Shown here one piece after another: positions 1 to 5,020 of a DNA stretch of 5,652 bases. A program made the translations under genes and the position numbers. Source of the DNA: Candidatus Zixiibacteriota bacterium (GTDB lineage: Bacteria > Zixibacteria > MSB-5A5 > WJJR01). Position 1 is the first letter of the stretch. Each line of letters opens with the position of its first letter. The notes beneath the pieces were generated by a model. The model was not told the DNA's origin. It did no database searches and saw only the letters and a list, made by a program, of their open reading frames with translations. The stretch is from contig WJJR01000328.1 in assembly GCA_014729565.1 (NCBI GenBank), positions 1-5,652 on the forward strand, in the 5' to 3' direction.

Positions 1-3
1 CGC

Positions 4-45
4 GGGGCTCCATAATCGGGGCTCCATGCTTGGGACTCCCTGCTA
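4..45. repeat. Three degenerate 14-bp tandem repeats
   Basis: Three consecutive 14-base units can be read at 4-17 (GGGGCTCCATAATC), 18-31 (GGGGCTCCATGCTT) and 32-45 (GGGACTCCCTGCTA). Each neighbouring pair matches at 11 of 14 positions. They lie in the non-coding leader upstream of the lipoprotein gene. The array may extend beyond the left edge. No function can be assigned; it could be the end of a longer minisatellite or the remains of a dispersed repeat. Confidence 0.55.
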
Positions 46-123
46 CACGTTTTTTCCTGGGGAATAGTCGATACTCTGAAACGTATATTGTGAAGAATCG
101 ACACCCCAACCCGGAGAGCCGAT

Positions 124-1389
124 ATGAACCGGAGTCTTTTGCGCCTGATTATACTCAGCCTGGCCGTTGTGATCGTGGGCTGTGGCGGAGATGGTCCGAC
201 TGAACCCGAGGATGGCATCACCGTTACGGTTATGTCCGATACCGGCGTTCCGATTGAAGGGGCGCAACTCTCCGGCGGCATCGACTGGGATTATTATCAC
301 GTCCGAACCGACAGCGAGGGCAAAGCGACACTCCCGAAGCCGGCGGCTCACTGGGATACCGACATTCGCGCTCACAACCACTTTCCGCAGACTGTCCGGG
401 TTCAGGATGGGTTCGTCTATCACCTGCACAAGGCCGAAGTGGAACTGGAGCAGATTGGCCACGTGGGCGGATATATCGTCAAGTTCACGCGCGACACCAT
501 CCTGCAATTGCAGTATCACGGTGAACTGACGACGCTGCTGTATGATGAAACAGGCGTCAGGGAAGTGGCCTCGGCCCCGGTCGTGCAACAACGTCGTCGT
601 TTCGAATTGCATGGCGACACCCTGTGGTGTTCCACATTCGATACCGGTGTCTACGCATACGACATCTCCGATCCGACCAATCCTCAGCAATTGTTGCACA
701 TCGTGAGCGGCGAGAATCTTGGCGCCATTGCGGTGCAGGATAGTCTGGTGGCTGTCGCCGGCGGATTCAGTCCTCATCCGGTGACGTTGTTTGCATTCCG
801 AAGTGATGGAACGTACGAGACCATTGCCGAATGGGGTGACATCTATGTTGCGGAACTGGAATTCCATCGCGACGCGCTGATTGTCTATGGCAACAGCAAC
901 GACCTGGTGACTGTTTTGGACGTCAGCGACCCGGCCAATCCGCAGCAGGTGTACCGGTGGACAGATCCGTACTATTGGTTTGCGTTCAGGGAGGGCGACA
1001 CCATCTATCCAATACCACGGACGCCGCTGTCGTCACACCTGTACGCCTATCCGATTCTCGATGTTTCCGAGCCGGCCGTACCGGTCTGGCGTCCGGAAAT
1101 CATGAGCAATGGACAGATGTCGGCCATTGTCAATGACAGCCTGGCCATCGGCACGTACGATTATCAACCGGCCATTCTCAAGCGTGTCCCAAATCGCAGC
1201 CGGTTCCATACGATTGCCATCGCCGCTCCGCTATTTACCAACGTTTCCCTTCCGGGTGGTTACCCCGATCCGGGCGTGATTCTTGAAGCCGGAGCCCGCT
1301 CGGAAACGACGTCCGACTTCTTCCAGTTCACCGGCATGGTCGATGACTATGTGTTGATGGAGCAGTATCTGTACCGCGTGGCCCCGTAG
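124..1389 (+). CDS. Secreted lipoprotein with regulatory-like beta-sandwich and LVIVD-type propeller repeats
   Basis: This 421-residue protein begins with a lipoprotein signal: basic MNRSLLR, a hydrophobic stretch at about 8-18, and lipobox I17-V18-G19-C20, so Cys20 would be lipidated and the mature protein anchored outside the inner membrane. A short acidic/proline linker (about 21-30) leads into a segment at about 31-85 (ITVTVMSDTG, then a TDSEGKATLP turn) that looks like a carboxypeptidase-regulatory-like beta-sandwich. The rest carries D-[IV]-S-[DE]-P repeats at 180-188 (DISDPTNPQ), 266-274 (DVSDPANPQ) and 313-321 (DVSEPAVPV). These are typical of LVIVD repeats, which are thought to form beta-propellers; the repeats between them look degenerate. 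The start is supported by GGAGAG at 113-118, five bases before the ATG. No catalytic motif is visible. Its ligand and role are unknown, and nothing ties it to the flagellar genes, from which it is separated by 383 bp and a separate promoter. Confidence 0.88.
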   Translation: MNRSLLRLIILSLAVVIVGCGGDGPTEPEDGITVTVMSDTGVPIEGAQLSGGIDWDYYHVRTDSEGKATLPKPAAHWDTDIRAHNHFPQTVRVQDGFVYHLHKAEVELEQIGHVGGYIVKFTRDTILQLQYHGELTTLLYDETGVREVASAPVVQQRRRFELHGDTLWCSTFDTGVYAYDISDPTNPQQLLHIVSGENLGAIAVQDSLVAVAGGFSPHPVTLFAFRSDGTYETIAEWGDIYVAELEFHRDALIVYGNSNDLVTVLDVSDPANPQQVYRWTDPYYWFAFREGDTIYPIPRTPLSSHLYAYPILDVSEPAVPVWRPEIMSNGQMSAIVNDSLAIGTYDYQPAILKRVPNRSRFHTIAIAAPLFTNVSLPGGYPDPGVILEAGARSETTSDFFQFTGMVDDYVLMEQYLYRVAP

Positions 1390-1442
1390 ACAAGAACGAA
1401 CGGACCGTCGAGGCCCAGCGCGGCGTATGAGCAAACCGGAGC

Positions 1443-1465
1443 ACCGAGCCCCAGCTCGGTGCAGT
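1443..1465 (+). repeat. Palindromic repeat, copy 1 (REP/MITE-like)
   Basis: The core ACCGAGCCCCAGCTCGGT (1443-1460) is a near-perfect hairpin with a CCCA loop; the stem extends to GCACCGAGC/GCTCGGTGC (1441-1449 with 1454-1462). The 23 bases 1443-1465 are the exact reverse complement of 1545-1567. The hairpin lies 53 bp after the lipoprotein stop codon but is not followed by a T tract, so a simple intrinsic terminator is unlikely. Confidence 0.8.
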
Positions 1466-1544
1466 CAATACAACGGCACAGGCAAAGACTCATCCGACAA
1501 CGAGCATACTGGGTACGCCCACGGAATGCAGACCCACTCACGAC

Positions 1545-1567
1545 ACTGCACCGAGCTGGGGCTCGGT
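1545..1567 (-). repeat. Palindromic repeat, copy 2, inverted relative to copy 1
   Basis: This is an exact 23-base reverse complement of 1443-1465, separated from it by 79 bp. The inner hairpin ACCGAGC-TGGG-GCTCGGT occupies 1550-1567. Two bases beyond, TCC (1570-1572) matches GGA (1438-1440) of copy 1, so the similarity may once have been longer. The head-to-head arrangement recalls paired REP sequences (BIMEs) or the ends of a small non-autonomous element, but no transposase or clear target duplication is visible. Confidence 0.8.
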
Positions 1568-1732
1568 ATTCCAAATCGCTAAAGGGTATGGTGCAACCAC
1601 TGAAGCGACTCCGGGACAATTCTCCCACCCCGGCATTTTCTTCCGCCTCCCACTGATCTTTCTGCCGGACATCCGGGTCACGGTGGATTCGTAAGGCACT
1701 ACACAACAACAGCTTAGTTGGCTGGCCACAAT

Positions 1733-1747
1733 CGGCACGCATCTTGC
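1733..1747 (+). promoter_or_regulatory. Sigma-54 (RpoN)-type promoter for the flagellar cluster
   Basis: The sequence CGGCACG-CATC-TTGC matches the -24/-12 consensus TGGCACG-N4-TTGC except for C in place of the leading T. The invariant GG (1734-1735) and GC (1746-1747) have the required spacing. If C1747 is -12, transcription would begin near 1759, about 14 bases before the flgB ATG. Sigma-54 control of rod and ring genes is well established in several flagellated lineages and would require an NtrC-family activator encoded elsewhere. Confidence 0.75.
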
Positions 1748-1760
1748 CAGACCGTTTTGC

Positions 1761-1764
1761 GGGG
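1761..1764 (+). promoter_or_regulatory. flgB ribosome binding site
   Basis: GGGG lies 8 bases before the ATG at 1773. With the predicted start of transcription near 1759 it would sit almost at the 5' end of the mRNA, giving an unusually short leader. Confidence 0.5.
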
Positions 1765-1772
1765 TAGACCGT

Positions 1773-2183
1773 ATGGCGAATACGATTCAACAAGTTGTCT
1801 TCGAACCGATGCAGATTCCCAAGCTGCAGACCGTCCTCGATTTGGCATCGACGCGGCAGACGCTGCTCACGGAAAATGTGGCCAATTCGGAGACCCCCGG
1901 CTATCGCCGCAAGGATATCGACTTTCAAAGTGAATTGAAATCGGCGATGAGCAACAACTCCTCCGGGACGCTCAAGATCACCAATCCCAAACATCTGGGG
2001 CCGAGCCGTAACGGTGTCAACCCGGAGATCACGCGTGAGAATATCCCCGACGGCCAGGTCAGCGGTGTCGCAATCGATCAGGAGATGGCGCAGGTCGCGC
2101 GTAACCAGCTCGAATATAGTGTGGCGGTCAAACTCGTGAGCCGGAAGTTCGATGGTTTGCGTAATGCGATCCGCAGCGAATAG
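1773..2183 (+). CDS. flgB: Flagellar basal-body rod protein FlgB
   Basis: FlgB is a proximal rod subunit that is exported by the flagellar type III system and polymerises on the MS ring/FliE base. The 136-residue product has the usual length. It has the N-terminal rod signature at residues 35-51 (NVANSETPGY followed by RRKDIDF), preceded by an amphipathic helix containing LASTRQTLL. The C-terminal helix, MAQVARNQLEYSVAVKL to the end, is typical of the family and forms the coiled-coil core of the rod. The middle (about 55-95) is the variable, poorly conserved part. It is the first gene after the sigma-54-type promoter and is followed 12 bp later by flgC, the standard order. Its identity is clear from the motifs and the neighbours. 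Confidence 0.96.
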   Translation: MANTIQQVVFEPMQIPKLQTVLDLASTRQTLLTENVANSETPGYRRKDIDFQSELKSAMSNNSSGTLKITNPKHLGPSRNGVNPEITRENIPDGQVSGVAIDQEMAQVARNQLEYSVAVKLVSRKFDGLRNAIRSE

Positions 2184-2195
2184 CAGGATTGATCA

Positions 2196-2696
2196 ATGAG
2201 CATTGAATCACTGCGTGTTTTTGAAATTGCCGCCGACGGCCTCTCGGCGCAGCGGCTGAAGATGGACACGGTGTCGGAGAACATTGCCAACGCCGAGACG
2301 ACGCGTACGCCCGAAGGCGGACCGTACCGTCGCCAGGACGTGAGCATGGCCGCCAACAACACGCAAACCGAATTCCGCAGCCAACTGCAGTTGGCAAACA
2401 TGCGTTTGCGGCAGACACGCGACGGTCACAACACCGCGTTGCGTCCCAATCGGGCAATTCTGCCCGGCGCCGAATCGGCGGTGACCGCCAATGTGCAGGA
2501 AGCGCCGCCGGAGCAGGTGAAACTGGTATTCGATCCGTCGCATCCCGACGCCGACGACAGCGGCTATGTCGCGATGCCCGATGTCGAACTGATTGTCGAA
2601 ATGGTCGAGATGATGGCCGCGTCGCGCGCATACGAAGCCAATCTCACGACCATCGACGCCACCAAACAGATGATCGATAAGGCGCTCGAAATCTAG
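2196..2696 (+). CDS. flgC: Flagellar basal-body rod protein FlgC
   Basis: FlgC is a proximal rod subunit that assembles with FlgB, FlgF and FliE. The N-terminal signature is NIANAETTRTPEGGPYRRQ at residues 29-47, where the TRTPEGGPY form is specific to FlgC. The C-terminal block runs from DPSHPDAD (113-120) through GYVAMPDVELIVEMVEMM to SRAYEAN (143-149), matching the family pattern HPDAD..GYV..PNV...EM...SRAYEAN, with Asp replacing the usual Asn in PNV. At 166 residues it is somewhat longer than the common 135-150; the extra length lies in the middle (about 50-110), rich in Asn, Gln and Arg. The ribosome binding site AGGA (2185-2188) is 7 bases before the ATG. It lies 12 bp after flgB, and a 166-bp gap follows. 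Confidence 0.96.
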   Translation: MSIESLRVFEIAADGLSAQRLKMDTVSENIANAETTRTPEGGPYRRQDVSMAANNTQTEFRSQLQLANMRLRQTRDGHNTALRPNRAILPGAESAVTANVQEAPPEQVKLVFDPSHPDADDSGYVAMPDVELIVEMVEMMAASRAYEANLTTIDATKQMIDKALEI

Positions 2697-2797
2697 TGCC
2701 CAACCAAGATATGAACAACGCACATCCTCACTCCCTTCTCGTGGCTACAACGCGCCTTCATCTCGGCAGGGATGGCCGAATGAGGTCGTGAGATGTT

Positions 2798-2825
2798 CGC
2801 CGGAGCATGTCATCATGCTCCGGCG
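2798..2825 (+). repeat. Perfect 12-bp-stem hairpin in the flgC-orf76 gap
   Basis: CGCCGGAGCATG (2798-2809) pairs perfectly with CATGCTCCGGCG (2814-2825) around a TCAT loop. No T tract follows, so it is not a standard intrinsic terminator. It lies about 100 bases after the flgC stop and 37 bases before the orf76 ATG. In the polycistronic mRNA it could stabilise a processed end or lower downstream expression; a dispersed REP-like element or a protein-binding dyad is also possible. Confidence 0.75.
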
Positions 2826-2845
2826 GAATCACGTGTCAACGAACC

Positions 2846-2850
2846 GGAGG
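2846..2850 (+). promoter_or_regulatory. orf76 ribosome binding site with long spacer
   Basis: GGAGG is a strong Shine-Dalgarno match but lies 12 bases before the ATG at 2863, longer than usual. An in-frame TGA at 2860-2862 directly precedes that ATG, so no earlier start is possible. The site supports translation of the small gene. Confidence 0.6.
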
Positions 2851-2862
2851 CAGCGAATCTGA

Positions 2863-3093
2863 ATGAGCAGTATCAATTTCAATCCAGCGACGCGCATCGG
2901 GACCACACCACCGGCCCGGCAGCCCCGCACACCCGAGCCGCAAACAGTCGAAGAGCGTCAATTGATCGCGCGTCTGTTTGGCAAGCCGGTTCCGGAGATG
3001 AACAACGCCGGACCGTCGTCCCCAACGGCGGCGGATAATGACAAGGACGATTTTGCGCCCAATCTCGGGCGCCATTTGGATGTGTTGGCATGA
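2863..3093 (+). CDS. Small uncharacterised protein encoded between flgC and fliE (orf76)
   Basis: I do not recognise this 76-residue protein. It has no signal peptide, membrane segment or cysteine. Residues 14-28 are rich in Pro, Thr and Arg; a likely amphipathic helix follows (VEERQLIARLFGKPV, about 29-43); residues 44-65 are polar and probably disordered; the C-terminus ends NLGRHLDVLA. Evidence that it is real: a GGAGG site upstream, and a 4-base ATGA overlap in which its TGA (3091-3093) overlaps the fliE ATG (3090-3092), implying coupled translation. Its place among rod and MS-ring genes suggests a role in early flagellar assembly, for example as an accessory rod component, chaperone or regulator, but that is inference from position only. 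It does not show an obvious FlgM or FlgJ signature. Confidence 0.75.
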   Translation: MSSINFNPATRIGTTPPARQPRTPEPQTVEERQLIARLFGKPVPEMNNAGPSSPTAADNDKDDFAPNLGRHLDVLA

Positions 3094-3404
3094 GTGGAGT
3101 CACACCGATCACGACGGTCATTGAGGGTGTCTACAACCGCCCCGAGCTGCCGGGACTCGAATCGGCCACGCCGAAGCCGGGCGCGGATCCGCTTGGTGAG
3201 GTGTTCAGCGGCGTATTGGATACGGTCAATGAGTTACACACACAGGCCGGTGTCATGGAAGAGAGTTTGTACTCGAACGATCCGGTCGAGCTGCACCGTG
3301 TCATGATCGCCGCCGAGCAGGCGGGCGTGGCCACCGATCTGCTGTTGCAGATTCGCAACCGCTTAATCGAGGGATATCAGACGCTGATGCGCATGCCGGT
3401 ATAA
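3090..3404 (+). CDS. fliE: Flagellar hook-basal body protein FliE
   Basis: FliE is the small adaptor between the FliF MS ring and the FlgB/FlgC rod, and is among the first substrates of the flagellar export gate. The 104-residue length is typical. The conserved C-terminal half is clear: F-S-G-V-L-D-T-V-N-E-L near the middle, then DPVELHRVMIAAEQAGVATDLLLQIRNRL and the ending IEGYQTLMRMPV, matching the family pattern QVRNKLVEAYQEIMRMQV, with Pro before the final Val instead of Gln. The N-terminus (about 1-35) is variable and proline-rich. The start codon overlaps the stop of orf76 (ATGA), suggesting translational coupling. An 83-bp gap separates it from fliF. Confidence 0.95.
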   Translation: MSGVTPITTVIEGVYNRPELPGLESATPKPGADPLGEVFSGVLDTVNELHTQAGVMEESLYSNDPVELHRVMIAAEQAGVATDLLLQIRNRLIEGYQTLMRMPV

Positions 3405-3474
3405 TGAGCGTGGTGCGCAGCGGACGCACATAACACATGGTCATCGGATGACCGTTCAGCCCGAATGGAAAAGC

Positions 3475-3479
3475 GAGGG
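3475..3479 (+). promoter_or_regulatory. fliF ribosome binding site supporting a GTG start
   Basis: GAGGG lies 8 bases before GTG 3488. The nearest upstream ATG triplets (3437, 3448 and 3465) are in other frames and run quickly into stops, so the GTG is the best start. Confidence 0.65.
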
Positions 3480-3487
3480 CACACATC

Positions 3488-5017
3488 GTGAAGCGTTGGC
3501 TTGATGCATTCAAGGCCATGGATGCAAACCGCCGGTTTTTGGCGGTCAGCATCGTCGTGGCATTGGTGGTCGGGACACTTGTCGTCGGCTGGTGGGTACG
3601 CAGCATTTCGTACGGTGTCTTGTACACGCGTCTTCCCGCCGACGAGGCCGGGGAGATCATCGATCAACTCGAACAGATGAAGGTCGACTACCGTCTCTCC
3701 GAAGGCGGCTCGTCGATTATGGTTCCGTCGGATGATGTGCATGAGCTGCGCTTGCGTCTGGCGGCCGCCGGTTTGCCCAAGGGCGGCTCGGTGGGATTCG
3801 AGATTTTCGATGAAAGCAATCTCGGTGTGACCGACTTTCTGCAAAAGGTGAACTATCGAAGGGCACTGGAGGGAGAACTGGCCAAATCGGTCAGCAGCCT
3901 CCGCGAGGTGTCCGCAGCACGCGTACACATTGTCATACCGGAGAACCGTCTCTTTGAAAAGGACCAGAAGCCGACCACCGCGTCGGTGGTTCTGAAAGTG
4001 AATCCGGTCGGCACGCTCGACCGCGGCAAGGTCGCCGGCATCACCCATCTGGTCGCATCAGCGGTCGAGGGACTCGATCCGGGACGAGTGACAGTGCTCG
4101 ATCAGAACGGCACGCTGCTGTCCAGCGGCAGCGATGACACTGTGCTCGGCGGCATAACCAACAAACAGCTCGATCTGCAAAAGAGTGTGGAGACGTATCT
4201 CCAGGACAAAGCGCAGTCACTGCTGGACGGTGTGCTGGGACGGAATCGTTCGATTGTCCGCGTGAACGCCGCACTGAATTTCGAGCAGGCCGAGCGGACC
4301 ATTGAGAGTTTCGATCCGAACACTCCGGTCATTGTCTCCGAACAAACGACGACCGAACGTACCGCGGACAATTCCGGAAACGGCGGCGGCGCCAACGGGG
4401 GAGAGTCAACCGTTGAGACCGCACTCACCAACTATGAACTCAGCAAGACCGTTGAGCACGTCGTCACCGCCGTCGGGACCATCGACCGCTTGAGCGTGTC
4501 GGTCATTGTCGATGAGACGCTCCAGCCGCCGGCTGAAGGCGCAGAAGAGACCGAGACGACAACCGTGCCCCGTAGCGACGAAGAGCTGACGCGAATTGCC
4601 ACGCTGGTTCGCGGCGCCGTCGGAATCGAGGACGATCGGGGTGACCGCATCGACGTCGTCAGCGTGGCCTTCGACAACACGGCCATGGAAGAAGAACAGC
4701 GTCAACTCGAAGAATTCGAACAGCGGCAGTTCTACTATGATATCGGCCGCAAGGTCGGTTATGGCTTGCTGGTACTGCTGTTGATCTTCGTCGCGCTGCG
4801 TGTCTACAAGAAAGCCGGCACATTCATTAAAGGCCTCGTGCCACCGCCACGGCCATACGATGACGAATACGAGACGGAGCCGAACGCCGAAACAGAAGAG
4901 CGGCCGGTCGCGGTTCCGCAACGGCGCAAAGTGCGCCTCAATGAACAGATGGCGCAGGCGGCCAAATCACATCCGGATGAAGTCGCACGTGTGATCAAAA
5001 CGATGATGGCGGAATAG
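3488..5017 (+). CDS. fliF: Flagellar MS-ring protein FliF
   Basis: FliF forms the MS ring in the inner membrane, the base on which rod, export gate and rotor are built. The 509-residue product is a little shorter than many homologues. In order: a cytoplasmic N-terminus, membrane segment 1 at about 17-37, and a YscJ-like ring-building region (40-215) with the conserved FEIFD (104-108), VNYRRALEGEL (121-131) and ARVHIVIPE (144-152). The third ring-building/collar region (about 220-405) contains a Gly/Asn-rich loop near 295-305 and NYELSKTVEH (315-324). Membrane segment 2 is at about 423-438, followed by an acidic linker and a C-terminal FliG-binding tail (about 480-509). That tail ends HPDEVARVIKTMMAE and lacks the Trp usually found near the end of this motif. 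The start is GTG. fliG begins three bases after the stop. Confidence 0.97.
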   Translation: MKRWLDAFKAMDANRRFLAVSIVVALVVGTLVVGWWVRSISYGVLYTRLPADEAGEIIDQLEQMKVDYRLSEGGSSIMVPSDDVHELRLRLAAAGLPKGGSVGFEIFDESNLGVTDFLQKVNYRRALEGELAKSVSSLREVSAARVHIVIPENRLFEKDQKPTTASVVLKVNPVGTLDRGKVAGITHLVASAVEGLDPGRVTVLDQNGTLLSSGSDDTVLGGITNKQLDLQKSVETYLQDKAQSLLDGVLGRNRSIVRVNAALNFEQAERTIESFDPNTPVIVSEQTTTERTADNSGNGGGANGGESTVETALTNYELSKTVEHVVTAVGTIDRLSVSVIVDETLQPPAEGAEETETTTVPRSDEELTRIATLVRGAVGIEDDRGDRIDVVSVAFDNTAMEEEQRQLEEFEQRQFYYDIGRKVGYGLLVLLLIFVALRVYKKAGTFIKGLVPPPRPYDDEYETEPNAETEERPVAVPQRRKVRLNEQMAQAAKSHPDEVARVIKTMMAE

Positions 5018-5020
5018 GTC

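Larger units (their letters stand above)
1390..1772. other. 383-bp intergenic region between the lipoprotein gene and flgB
   Basis: No convincing gene is present. Open frames here lack a ribosome binding site and are made mostly of repeat sequence: one 65-codon frame starts at 1459, and a startless frame runs from about 1435 to a TAA near 1696. The region contains two mutually inverted palindromes (1443-1465 and 1545-1567), about 165 bases with nothing recognisable, and the sigma-54-type promoter of flgB at 1733-1747. No palindrome followed by a T tract, as expected of an intrinsic terminator for the lipoprotein gene, is seen. Confidence 0.8.

Noticed and set aside
32..55. Possible intrinsic terminator (GGGACTCCC followed by T6 at 50-55)
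   Set aside because: The stem would be only about 3 bp and is separated from the T run by unpaired bases; the sequence is better explained by the tandem repeat.
84..89. TATATT as a possible -10 box for the lipoprotein gene
   Set aside because: The matching -35 position (about 61-66, GGAATA) is poor, so the promoter call is too weak to list.
43..867. 274-codon minus-strand open frame opposite the lipoprotein gene
   Set aside because: The + strand frame has a lipoprotein signal, a ribosome binding site and family repeats; the minus frame has no recognisable domain.
1459..1656. 65-codon open frame on the + strand in the lipoprotein-flgB gap
   Set aside because: It has no ribosome binding site, starts inside one palindrome, runs through the other, and its composition is that of translated repeat DNA.
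1435..1696. Startless open frame of about 86 codons through both palindromes
   Set aside because: There is no ATG, GTG or TTG at a plausible position and no recognisable protein. It could be a decayed gene remnant, but nothing supports this.
2208..2723. Long minus-strand open frames opposite flgB, flgC, fliF and fliG
   Set aside because: These are antisense shadows of clearly recognised flagellar genes, favoured by high GC content; none has a recognisable product.
3377..3488. TATAAT at 3400-3405 overlapping the fliE stop, as a possible sigma-70 promoter for fliF
   Set aside because: No TTGACA-like hexamer is present at the correct distance, and the match arises from the end of the fliE coding sequence plus its stop codon.
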